Shown: positions 9,625 through 18,034 of the stretch, piece by piece
How the letters are laid out: each line of letters starts with the position of its first letter
Numbering within the stretch: the stretch's first letter is position 1
Assembly (NCBI RefSeq): GCF_004798705.1
Contig: NZ_CP039290.1
Coordinates: forward strand, 3,720,001 to 3,784,000
DNA from: Arthrobacter sp. PAMC25564
Lineage (GTDB): Bacteria > Actinomycetota > Actinomycetes > Actinomycetales > Micrococcaceae
Length of the DNA stretch: 64,000 nt
Reading direction: 5' to 3'
Program-made: the position numbers and the translations under genes
The notes under the pieces: model-generated
Database searches by the model: none
What the model saw: the letters and a program-made list of their open reading frames with translations, nothing else
Told to the model about the DNA's origin: nothing

Positions 9625-12110
9625 CCCTGGCACCGCAGCGCACCCCCGGCACGGGCGAGGCTGCGGCCCACACCCCCGGTGCCCCTTCCCTGCTTCAGGG
9701 TGCCGGGGTGCAGCCATGGGCGATGGGCCTGGCGGTCGCCGTCGCCGTCGCCGGTCCGGCCCTCAGCCTCAACGGAGTGCTGCGGGGCTGGGCGTGGTAC
9801 TCCCCCGTTTTCACCACGGTCGTTGCCGTCGCCTTTGCTATGGCGGTATTCCGGGCGCTGAGGCTTCACGCCCTGCTGGTGGCTTCCGGCGGCTTTGCCG
9901 CGCTCGTCCTGGTCCTGACCTTCACCTTCTTCCGGCAGCGCAGCATCGCCGGATTCATTCCGTCGCCGGACACCATGGACCAGCTGGGGATGTTTCTGCG
10001 CCGGGCCAGCGAAACGGTGCTGGCCGAAAGCTCCCCCGTCGCACCCAACGCCGGAATCGTCATGCTGATTTGCGCCGTCCTGGGGCTGATGGTGATCCTG
10101 GTGGACGCCCTTGCCTTCCCCTTGGCCATGCCTGCCACCAGCGGGTTCGGCATCCTGGCCATCCTGGTGGTGCCCGCAGTGGTCAAACCGCAAAGCGTCG
10201 GGGCGCTGGGCTTCGCAGCCGCCGCCGTCGGCTATCTGCTGATTCTGGGATGCAGCCGGCGGTTCGCTCCGGATCCCCGGACCCGGGCCGGCACCGCACC
10301 GGATCCCGGGCAGTTCAAGCGTGCCGTCCTCACCGGTGCGGTGGCGCTGACCGGCACGCTGCTGCTGCAGCTGGTCATTCCCGGCTTCGACCAGGGCACC
10401 TTTCCCCAAGGCTCGCGGCTGAACCCCTTTGGCCCGGCCACAGGCCTCAACCCCATGATCAGTCTCGGCACCAGCCTGCGCAGTCCCTCCGGCGACGGCA
10501 GGATCACCTATGCCACGAACGCGCCGGCCGCACCCTACCTGCGGTCCGTGACCGTGGACAGCTTCGAGGGTGACGCCTGGGCGCCGGACGACCGCCAGGC
10601 CACCCGGCGGCTCGGAACGGGAAGGATGGACGCCGGACTGGAGCCGTCCACGGCGGAGCTGCGGGTTGTTACGGCCATCAATACGGGCCAGTTCACGAGC
10701 CCCTACCTCCCGGCGCCTTATGCCCCCGAGGCAGTCAACGGCCTCACCGGCCGGTGGAGCTGGGACCCGGCCACCCTCAGCATCAAGGGTGTCGACACGA
10801 ATTCCCGCGAGCAGCAGTACGTGGTCCTCTCCGTCACTCCGCAGCTCACGCCGGAGCTGTTGGCGCAGTCGACGGCACCGGCGCAGGGCGTTGCGGACCA
10901 GTTCACCCGCCAGCCGAATAACGTTCCGGAGATCGTGCGGAAGACAGCGGATTCCGTGACGGCCGGAAAGGGCACGCCGTATGCCAAGGCGATGGCGATC
11001 CAGCAGTACCTGCGCTCGCCCGGGTTCAGCTATTCCCTGCAGTCCCCGGTGCAGGGTGGCTACGACGGCAACGGCTTGTCCGTGCTGGCGGACTTCCTCA
11101 CCCAGAAGAGCGGATACTGCATCCATTTCGCCTCCGCCATGGCGGTGATGGCCAGGCTTGAGGGGATCCCCAGCCGCATCGCCGTCGGCTACGCGCCGGG
11201 CCGGCCCACCGGCGGCACAGTGTCCATCGCCGGGCAGGGGGCGTTGCCCGAATTCGAGGTCGATGCCCGGGATGCCCATGCGTGGCCGGAACTGTACTTC
11301 CAGGGCGCCGGCTGGGTCGCCTTCGAACCGACGCCCTCGCGCGGCGTGGTGCCGGCCTACGCCGCCGAACCCTCAACGCCCGGCGGCGCCAGCACCAACG
11401 AGAACAGTGACGGGCTGACTCCCAGGGACAGGGCAACCCCGGTGCCAGCGCCCGGCACCGTCCCCGTCCCGATCCCGGGGGCACCGGCGGCTGCCGGCAA
11501 CCCCGTGGTGCCGGTGCTGTCCGGTGCCGTCGCACTCCTGCTGCTGGCGCTGCTGGCGGCCTCGCCCCGGCTGGCGCGCGGCACCATCCGGCGGCGCCGG
11601 CTCACCGGCGCCGCCGGGGGCGCCCCGGTGGCCCGTGCGGCGCTTCCGGCCTGGGCGGAATTGCGGGACCTCGGCACGGATTACGGTGTGTCGTCCCGGA
11701 CCAGCGAGACGCCACGGCACTTCTCCGCGCGGCTGCTCAGCTCGGGGGCACTGGGAGAACCGGCCAGCATCGACGCGGCGGTAAACCGGGCCGTCGCTGC
11801 CCTGACCGGGGACTTCGAACGCCAGGAGTACGGGCGCCCGGCCGGCGCCCCCGTTCCAGATGGCGGCACCGATGACGACGGGTCCTCCGCCACCAGGATT
11901 GCCTTGGTGCAGGCGGCACTGCGGGCCAACGCGAAGCCCCTGGTGCGCTTCCGCGCGGACTGGCTGCCGCCGTCGGTCTTGGCCGCCTGGCGGCGCTCGG
12001 CCGCATCCGCCATCCATGCCGTTTCAGGCACGGTAAAGCGCATCCGGCGTGGCGCCGCGGATGCCTGGTTGAGGATCCACGACGCCGTCCGCCGGCTGCG
12101 CCGGGGTTAG
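9621..12110 (+). CDS. Transglutaminase-like membrane protein (TgpA type)
   Basis: 829 aa from the ATG that overlaps the DUF58 stop. The N-terminal half has about six membrane segments, followed by an extracellular transglutaminase core. The catalytic Cys is C500 in SGYCIHFASAM and the His is H553 in DAHAWPELYF, and GWVAFEPTPS completes the fold. A Pro/Ala-rich linker, another membrane segment and a cytoplasmic C-terminal tail that resembles DUF4129 follow. TgpA-like proteins are common partners of MoxR and DUF58. Substrate unknown: protein cross-linking or peptidase-like activity at the cell surface is inferred only from the fold. Confidence 0.93.
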   Translation: MTLAPQRTPGTGEAAAHTPGAPSLLQGAGVQPWAMGLAVAVAVAGPALSLNGVLRGWAWYSPVFTTVVAVAFAMAVFRALRLHALLVASGGFAALVLVLTFTFFRQRSIAGFIPSPDTMDQLGMFLRRASETVLAESSPVAPNAGIVMLICAVLGLMVILVDALAFPLAMPATSGFGILAILVVPAVVKPQSVGALGFAAAAVGYLLILGCSRRFAPDPRTRAGTAPDPGQFKRAVLTGAVALTGTLLLQLVIPGFDQGTFPQGSRLNPFGPATGLNPMISLGTSLRSPSGDGRITYATNAPAAPYLRSVTVDSFEGDAWAPDDRQATRRLGTGRMDAGLEPSTAELRVVTAINTGQFTSPYLPAPYAPEAVNGLTGRWSWDPATLSIKGVDTNSREQQYVVLSVTPQLTPELLAQSTAPAQGVADQFTRQPNNVPEIVRKTADSVTAGKGTPYAKAMAIQQYLRSPGFSYSLQSPVQGGYDGNGLSVLADFLTQKSGYCIHFASAMAVMARLEGIPSRIAVGYAPGRPTGGTVSIAGQGALPEFEVDARDAHAWPELYFQGAGWVAFEPTPSRGVVPAYAAEPSTPGGASTNENSDGLTPRDRATPVPAPGTVPVPIPGAPAAAGNPVVPVLSGAVALLLLALLAASPRLARGTIRRRRLTGAAGGAPVARAALPAWAELRDLGTDYGVSSRTSETPRHFSARLLSSGALGEPASIDAAVNRAVAALTGDFERQEYGRPAGAPVPDGGTDDDGSSATRIALVQAALRANAKPLVRFRADWLPPSVLAAWRRSAASAIHAVSGTVKRIRRGAADAWLRIHDAVRRLRRG

Positions 12111-12135
12111 CCGCCCCTTTGCCGGAGCGCGGGTG

Positions 12136-13635
12136 CTAGCCGGCGTACGGGTCGGAGATGCCGATGTACTGGGTGTAGAGGTATTCCTCGATGCCTTCGA
12201 GCCCGCCCTCACGTCCCAGGCCGGACTGCTTGACGCCGCCGAACGGTGCCGCGGCGTTGGAGATCACCCCTGCGTTCAGGCCCAGCATGCCGGTCTCGAG
12301 CCGCTCGCCCATCCGGATGCCGCGGCTCAGGTCCCTCGTGAAGACGTAGGCCACCAGGCCGTATTCGGTGTTGTTGGCCAGCCGGACCGCCTCGTCCTCG
12401 GAAGCGAAGGTGATGATCGGGGCGACGGGTCCGAAGATCTCCTCGGACAGGATCCGGGTTCCCTCGGTGACGCCGGTGAGGATGGTCGGCTGGTAGAAGT
12501 AGCCGGGGCCCTCGACGGGTCCGCCGCCGATCACCGCGACCGCACCGGCGGAGACGGCGTCGGCGACGAGCGCGTGGACCTTGTCCCGGCTCTTGGCATC
12601 AATCAGCGGGCCGACCTTGGAATGTGCTTCGGTGCCGCGGGCGGTCGTCATCTCCGCCATCTTCGCGGCGAACTTCTCCGCGAACTCGCCGGCGACGGAC
12701 TCGTGGACGATGAAGCGGTTCGCCGCGGTGCAGGCCTCGCCCATGTTCCGCAGCTTCGCGATCATCGCGCCGGCGACGGCGGCGTCGACGTCGGCGTCCT
12801 CGAAGACCACGAACGGGGCGTTCCCGCCAAGCTCCATCGAGGTCCGCAGCACGGTTTCGGAGGCGTCGGCGAGCAGGCGGCGGCCGACTTCGGTGGAGCC
12901 GGTGAAGGAGAGCTTGCGCAAGCGCTGGTCCTTGATCAGCGGCCCGGTGGTGGCACCGGCGGTGGAGGTGGGGATCACGTTCAGGACGCCGGCGGGCAGG
13001 CCGGCCTCCTGCATGACGGCCGCGAAGAGCTGGGAGGTCAGCGGGGTCAGGTTCGCGGACTTCAGCACCATGGTGCAGCCCGCGGCGACGGCCGGGGCGA
13101 TCTTGCGGGTGGCCATCGCGAGCGGGAAGTTCCACGGCGTGATCAGCAGGCAAGGGCCCACCGGCTTCTTCGTCACCAGCAGCCGGGACTTCCCGTCCGG
13201 GGCCACGGAGTAGCGGCCGAACGCACGGACGGCTTCCTCGGAGAACCAGCGCAGGAACTCCGCTCCGTAGGTGACCTCGCCGCGGGCCTCGGCCAGCGGC
13301 TTGCCCATCTCAAGGGTCATCAGCAGCGCGAAGTCCTCGGCCCGCTCGGTCACGAGCCCGAAGGCCCGGCGCAGGATTTCGCCGCGTTCCCGCGGCGGGA
13401 CCTTGGCCCAGGACTCCTGCGCGGCCACGGCGGCGTCCAGCGCCGCAGCACCGTCCTCGGGCCCGGCGTCGGCAATGCCCAGCAGCACCTTGCCCGTCGC
13501 CGGGTCCTCGACATCGAAGGTCTTCCCGGACGCAGCCGGACGCCACTGCCCGTTGATCAGCAGGCCGGTCGGTACAGAGGCCAGCAGGGCGCTCTCACGC
13601 TCCGCGGTAACAGTGGGCTGGGCAGTTACAGTCAC
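12136..13635 (-). CDS. gabD: NAD(P)-dependent succinate-semialdehyde dehydrogenase-type aldehyde dehydrogenase
   Basis: 499 aa aldehyde dehydrogenase. It has the cofactor-binding TPWNFP (166-171) and FTGSTEVG (244-251), the general base E268 in ELGG and catalytic C302 in GEACTAANR. PFGGVKQSGLGREGG near the C-terminus is typical of the GabD branch. The likely reaction is succinate semialdehyde to succinate, the last step of GABA breakdown, but related aldehydes cannot be excluded. No gabT or GABA permease lies nearby. It converges with the transglutaminase gene (25-bp gap) and lies about 200 bp downstream of rsmI on the same strand. Confidence 0.9.
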   Translation of the reverse strand: MTVTAQPTVTAERESALLASVPTGLLINGQWRPAASGKTFDVEDPATGKVLLGIADAGPEDGAAALDAAVAAQESWAKVPPRERGEILRRAFGLVTERAEDFALLMTLEMGKPLAEARGEVTYGAEFLRWFSEEAVRAFGRYSVAPDGKSRLLVTKKPVGPCLLITPWNFPLAMATRKIAPAVAAGCTMVLKSANLTPLTSQLFAAVMQEAGLPAGVLNVIPTSTAGATTGPLIKDQRLRKLSFTGSTEVGRRLLADASETVLRTSMELGGNAPFVVFEDADVDAAVAGAMIAKLRNMGEACTAANRFIVHESVAGEFAEKFAAKMAEMTTARGTEAHSKVGPLIDAKSRDKVHALVADAVSAGAVAVIGGGPVEGPGYFYQPTILTGVTEGTRILSEEIFGPVAPIITFASEDEAVRLANNTEYGLVAYVFTRDLSRGIRMGERLETGMLGLNAGVISNAAAPFGGVKQSGLGREGGLEGIEEYLYTQYIGISDPYAG

Positions 13636-13841
13636 GATGACTCCCTCGTCAGCAGTTTCAGTATGGGTAGGGATCGGGGTTCAGCACCGGCTCCGGAGAA
13701 CCGGGTCCCGGAGATTCGGCCCCAGGGGACCCGCCAGGATTGCGCTGGATCATTGCCACCGTACTGCCGGATTCTCCGGGCTGTCTACGCTTGGCCGCAC
13801 TATGCGGGACCTCTGGTGTTGTGCAGCTGCACAACGGAAGA

Positions 13842-14795
13842 TCAGCGTGCGGCAAGGACCGCCGAGTAGAGTTCCCGCTTGCTGACCTTGGCGTCTTCGG
13901 CGACCGCGGCAACGGCCTCCTTCAGCCGGATTCCCTGCGCAATGAGCCCGTTAACGGCGGCCACATGGTCTTCCGGCTTGCCGGGCTCCCGTTCCGGAGC
14001 TCCGCCCACCACGACGGCGATTTCGCCGCGGACCTCATTGCTCTCGGCCCATTCGAGGAGTTCGAGCAACGTGCCTCGGATGACCTCTTCATACGTCTTG
14101 GTCAGTTCGCGGCAGACCGCGGCGCGGCGTTCGGCGCCGAACCGTTCACGCAGGGCCCGCAGCATGGGCTCGAGCCGGTGGGGTGCTTCGAAGAACACCA
14201 TGGTCCGCCGCTCGGCGTCCAGGTCCGCGAGCCGGGAAGCCCGTTCGCCGGCCTTGCGGGGCAGGAAGCCCTCGAAGCAGAAGCGGTCGGTCGGGAGGCC
14301 GGAGAGTGCCAGGGCCGTCAGTACCGCGGACGGCCCGGGGGCGGCCGTGACGGTAAGTCCGGCGGCCACTGCGCCCTCCACGAGGCGGAAGCCGGGATCA
14401 GAGACGGACGGCATCCCGGCGTCGGTCACCATCACGAGGGTCTTGCCGGAACGGACCGCTTCCAGCAGCTCGCCGGTCTTGGCCGCTTCATTGTGCTCGT
14501 GATAGCTGATGATCCGGCCCACGACGGTGATGCCGAGAGTCTGGACCAGCCGGTGCAGCCGCCGGGTATCCTCGGCCGCGACGATGTCCGCCGTCGAGAG
14601 CAGTTCGACCAGCCGCGACGATGCGTCACCCACGTTGCCGATCGGGGTGGCCGCCAGCACGATCCTGCCGGGCCCACCCGACGGAACGGGCAGCGTCGCC
14701 GGGCCGGCGTCGGGGGCGGCGCCCGCCCCGCGGTCATCAGCCGGGCTTGCCTCGTCGGAGGGAAAAATCGGGGAGGTGCTCGGTTCATGGTCCAC
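13842..14795 (-). CDS. rsmI: 16S rRNA (cytidine-1402-2'-O)-methyltransferase RsmI
   Basis: Tetrapyrrole-methylase-fold enzyme. ATPIGNVGDASSR near residue 50, VAAEDTRR, YHEHNE and VTDAGMPSVSDPG are the RsmI signatures. It methylates the 2'-O of C1402 in 16S rRNA. Its 317 residues include a ~45-residue Ala/Pro-rich N-terminal tail ahead of the first motif. It is divergent from the protein O-mannosyltransferase gene (46 bp between starts), an arrangement also found in Mycobacterium (Rv1003/Rv1002c, from memory). Confidence 0.95.
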   Translation of the reverse strand: MDHEPSTSPIFPSDEASPADDRGAGAAPDAGPATLPVPSGGPGRIVLAATPIGNVGDASSRLVELLSTADIVAAEDTRRLHRLVQTLGITVVGRIISYHEHNEAAKTGELLEAVRSGKTLVMVTDAGMPSVSDPGFRLVEGAVAAGLTVTAAPGPSAVLTALALSGLPTDRFCFEGFLPRKAGERASRLADLDAERRTMVFFEAPHRLEPMLRALRERFGAERRAAVCRELTKTYEEVIRGTLLELLEWAESNEVRGEIAVVVGGAPEREPGKPEDHVAAVNGLIAQGIRLKEAVAAVAEDAKVSKRELYSAVLAAR

Positions 14796-14841
14796 ACGAC
14801 CAGCCTACTGCTGGCAGGAGCGGCCAGCCGCAAAAGGTAGC

Positions 14842-16569
14842 ATGGGCAACGTGACGCAGACCCCCACGCGGACGCTCGAGGCCGGTTCCGCCGGATCGGC
14901 GCCCCCAGACGCCGCTACCGGCAAGATCCCCGCAGGACGGAACCTGGAGGGGCACCGCTGGATCAGCCGCCCCTCGGAGGCGTTCACCTCCGAGGCACTG
15001 AAAGAGCGCCTGATCGGCAGCATCCAGAGCTGGCGGGACTATCCGCCGTCGCTCCGGCTGTGGTTCTGGCTCATTCCCGTCCTCACGGCTGCCCTCGGCG
15101 GCGTCCTGCGCTTCGTCCGACTGGACACGCCCGGCAAACTCGTCTTTGACGAGACCTATTACGTCAAGGACGCCTACTCCTTCCTGGTCAGCGGCTACGA
15201 GCGGAGCTGGCCCGACAAGGCCAATGACTCCTTCATGGCCGGCAATCCCGGCGTGCTGCTGGACACCCCCGAGTACGTCGTGCACCCGCCGGTCGGCAAA
15301 TGGATGATCGCCGCGGGGATGTGGCTGTTCGGCCCGGACAACCCCTTCGGCTGGCGGTTCGGGGCAGCCCTGACCGGGACGCTGTCCATCTTCCTGCTGG
15401 CCCTGATCGCCCAGAAGCTCTTCCACTCGCTGACCCTCGGCGCCGTCGCCGGGGTGCTCCTCGCGGTGGACGGCCATCACCTGGTGATGTCCCGGACCTC
15501 CCTGCTGGACATCTTCCTGATGTTCTGGCTCCTGGCAGCCTTCGGGGCCCTGCTGATGGACCGCGACGACGGCCGGCGCCGGCTCGCGGAACGGCTCGGC
15601 CGCCAGGCGGCCGCCTCCGCCGGCGGCCGCCCCTCCCCTCTCCAGCTCGCCGCCGGCCCATGGTTGGGCATCCGCTGGTGGCGCCTCGCGGCCGGCATCT
15701 GCCTGGGCCTTGCGGTGGGCACCAAATGGTCCGCCCTGTTCTTCCTTGCCGGATTCGGCCTGATGACCGTCTTCTGGGACCTGAGCGCGCGCCGGATTGC
15801 GGGCGTGCATGGGTGGATCAGCGGCGGCATCCTCAAGGACGGCGTCGGGGCCTTCCTGAGCATCGTCCCCGTCGCCGTCCTGGTGTACACGGCCACCTGG
15901 ACCGGCTGGTTCCTTTCCAAGGACGCCTACTACCGGCACTGGGCCGAGGCCAATCCCTCGGCCGAATGGGGCTGGCTGCCCAACGCCGTCAGGTCCCTGG
16001 CCCACTACCACCTCGAGGCCTACAACTTCCATCAGGGACTCAGCGCGGACCACCCGTACAAGGCCAGCGCCTGGACCTGGCTGGTGATGGGCCGGCCCAC
16101 CTCCTTCTTCTACGAATCCCCCAAGCAGGGCAGTCCCGGCTGCGACACCGCCAGCTGCACCGCTGCCATCCTCTCGGTCGGCAACCCGGTGATCTGGTGG
16201 AGCGCGGCCATCAGCCTGGGTATCCTGCTCTTCTGGTGGGCGGGCCGCCGCGATTGGCGTGCCGGCGCCATCCTCGCCGGGGTAGCGGCGGGCTACCTGC
16301 CCTGGTTCATGTACCCCGAACGGACCACCTTCTTCTTCTACGCCGTGTCCTTCGAGCCGTTCCTCGTGCTGGCGCTGGTGTACTGCCTGGGCCTGGTCCT
16401 GGGACGCCGGACGGACCCGCCCTGGCGCCGACGTTCCGGGCTGTACCTGGTCACGCTGTTCGTGGTCACGGCCGTGCTGCTCTCCGCGTTTTTCTACCCG
16501 GTCTGGACCGCCGAGACGATCACGTACCAGGACTGGCGCTTCAGGATGTGGATGCCCTCCTGGATCTAG
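14842..16569 (+). CDS. Protein O-mannosyltransferase (GT39, Pmt-like)
   Basis: Multispanning membrane enzyme that moves mannose from polyprenyl-phosphate-mannose to Ser/Thr of secreted proteins. From the ATG at 14842 (AAGG four bases upstream) it has 575 aa; a GTG three codons on is also possible. The catalytic acidic pair is D103-E104 in VFDETYYVKDAYS, followed by a PPVGKW loop and about ten membrane segments. A ~70-residue soluble N-terminus precedes the first helix. It ends eight bases before the long palindrome at 16577. Mannose supply could involve manA at 33.4 kb. Confidence 0.93.
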   Translation: MGNVTQTPTRTLEAGSAGSAPPDAATGKIPAGRNLEGHRWISRPSEAFTSEALKERLIGSIQSWRDYPPSLRLWFWLIPVLTAALGGVLRFVRLDTPGKLVFDETYYVKDAYSFLVSGYERSWPDKANDSFMAGNPGVLLDTPEYVVHPPVGKWMIAAGMWLFGPDNPFGWRFGAALTGTLSIFLLALIAQKLFHSLTLGAVAGVLLAVDGHHLVMSRTSLLDIFLMFWLLAAFGALLMDRDDGRRRLAERLGRQAAASAGGRPSPLQLAAGPWLGIRWWRLAAGICLGLAVGTKWSALFFLAGFGLMTVFWDLSARRIAGVHGWISGGILKDGVGAFLSIVPVAVLVYTATWTGWFLSKDAYYRHWAEANPSAEWGWLPNAVRSLAHYHLEAYNFHQGLSADHPYKASAWTWLVMGRPTSFFYESPKQGSPGCDTASCTAAILSVGNPVIWWSAAISLGILLFWWAGRRDWRAGAILAGVAAGYLPWFMYPERTTFFFYAVSFEPFLVLALVYCLGLVLGRRTDPPWRRRSGLYLVTLFVVTAVLLSAFFYPVWTAETITYQDWRFRMWMPSWI

Positions 16570-16576
16570 GGCAGAA

Positions 16577-16643
16577 AGCAACGCGGGGTCACTTCCGGCC
16601 CATCCCAGGCATCGGGATGGGCCGGAAGTGACCCCGCGTTGCT
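16577..16643. repeat. Perfect 30-bp inverted repeat, 7-base loop
   Basis: Arms 16577-16606 and 16614-16643 match in all 30 positions around AGGCATC. It fills most of the 82-bp gap between two convergent genes, so it can act as a bidirectional terminator. The right arm is followed by GTTAAGG, without a T tract. The arm length is well above a usual terminator stem, which raises the possibility of a dispersed palindromic element. Confidence 0.9.
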
Positions 16644-16651
16644 GTTAAGGC

Positions 16652-17875
16652 CTATACCGGTTCGTGGTGGTGGCCCTCGTGGGCCGGGTCCGGGGCATCC
16701 TCCGGCCCGGCGCCGCCGCCGGCGATCATGTCCCTGGATTTGGAGCCCTTCCCGCGGCTCCCCCTCACAATCCCCTTCGCTGGCCCCGTCTCACGGGCTT
16801 CCTTGGCCAGGCCGCGGCGTTTCCTTGTCGGCCACGTAAGAATCAGCGTGAGGAGGGATGTGAGCAGGACAAGGGCGCCGATCACGATTCCGGCGTCCAC
16901 CCAGAACTGGCCGGGGAAGAGCCGGATCAGGGTGTCCTGCAGGGAAAACGTCCAGGTGCCGTTGGCAAAGAAGATGCGGTGGAACTCGGTGAAGAACTGC
17001 TCCCAGCCGAGGGCGGCGAGCGCTCCGAGGCCGATGATGATGACCAGGGCGATGATCGAGCCGGCAAACAGGCCGCGGCGCACTCCCCCGGGACCGCGGC
17101 GGCGCAGGTAGATCACGGCGATCAGGCTGAGCAGGATCAGCAGGGCGCCGGCGCCGAAGGTGGACAGGATGACGAGCTTGACGTCGGCCATGTGGCTGAC
17201 TTCGCCGTCCCTGAACAGCGGTTCCCCGCTGCGGCTGACGAGCTCGCCGAGGTAGCGCGGGCCGGACCAGTTGCTGAGGTAATCCACGGCGTAGGAACCG
17301 TAGGTCATCCGGTCATCCGTGTTGAACCCGTAGCCGTCTCCGGGAAAGCCTGGCCGGTTGTATTCGACCCAGAGGAACAGCGGGCTGGTCACGGCGCGGA
17401 CGGCCAGCACCAGCAGGATCAGCGGGTAGAAGACGGCGAGCAGGACCTGCATCACCCGCGGGGTGATCGGCTTGGCCCTGGCCGCCAGCTCGCGTTCAGC
17501 GTTCCGGCGTTCCACATCCTCCTGCGGAGGACGGATCTGCAGGGCGGAGGTGGGCAGCGGCTCGCTGAAGACGGCGTCGTTCCCCTTCCGCGAAGGTCCG
17601 ACGGCGTCTTCCTGGGCATTCCGGTCGGCCCGGCGTCCCTGCTGGTTCCGGGCGGAAGCGGATTCCTCCGGCACCGGCACCGGGCTCACCGTGGCGGATT
17701 CCTCGGGCATTGGGGTGTCCGCCGTCGCACTTTCCGGCGTCGGGTCCGCCGGCGTCGGGTCCGCCGGAATCGCCGAGTGCGGCTTCATCCAGTCGAAGGC
17801 GGGTTCGTCGGAGTCATCGGCCGGGTCCAGGTGCGGATCCTGCCGGTTCGGCGGGGTGGGACTTGCGTCAGTCAC
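16652..17875 (-). CDS. DUF1461/TIGR01906 membrane protein, Lit-like
   Basis: 407 aa. The first ~135 residues are Pro/Ser/Thr/Glu-rich and probably disordered, with a doubled 'PADPT' segment from a 15-bp tandem repeat. Then follow four membrane helices (~141-163, 234-257, 268-291, 327-349) with a long extracytoplasmic loop. The family includes Lit, the lipoprotein intramolecular transacylase of Firmicutes. Two conserved-looking His stand at H228 (SHMADVK) and H299 (FHRIFF), 71 apart, close to the spacing I recall for the Lit catalytic His pair. Enzyme activity in actinobacteria is inference. The basic, Gly- and His-rich tail (HEGHHHEPV) is a further oddity. Confidence 0.85.
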   Translation of the reverse strand: MTDASPTPPNRQDPHLDPADDSDEPAFDWMKPHSAIPADPTPADPTPESATADTPMPEESATVSPVPVPEESASARNQQGRRADRNAQEDAVGPSRKGNDAVFSEPLPTSALQIRPPQEDVERRNAERELAARAKPITPRVMQVLLAVFYPLILLVLAVRAVTSPLFLWVEYNRPGFPGDGYGFNTDDRMTYGSYAVDYLSNWSGPRYLGELVSRSGEPLFRDGEVSHMADVKLVILSTFGAGALLILLSLIAVIYLRRRGPGGVRRGLFAGSIIALVIIIGLGALAALGWEQFFTEFHRIFFANGTWTFSLQDTLIRLFPGQFWVDAGIVIGALVLLTSLLTLILTWPTRKRRGLAKEARETGPAKGIVRGSRGKGSKSRDMIAGGGAGPEDAPDPAHEGHHHEPV

Positions 17876-18034
17876 TGCAGTTTCGCTTCCGTCGGTTTCC
17901 GCGCTGCCTGGCCTGCGCCGGGCACCGCTGCTTATCTGCCCCTGAGCCTACCGTCAGGGAACCGGGCTGGACGAGGTGCCACCCCGGCGCCGCGGCAATT
18001 GCGCCGGCAGCCGATCCGGCCGGCAAGGACCCGT

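Noticed and set aside
14785..16581. 598-codon open frame opposite the O-mannosyltransferase gene
   Set aside because: Low-complexity Gly/Glu/His/Gln-rich translation without motifs; a product of high GC in the third codon position of the real gene. The same holds for 23561-26152, 48587-50893 and other long antisense frames.
17736..17765. Two-copy 15-bp tandem repeat
   Set aside because: It lies in the disordered Pro-rich arm of the DUF1461 gene and only doubles a PADPT segment; ordinary low-complexity coding sequence.
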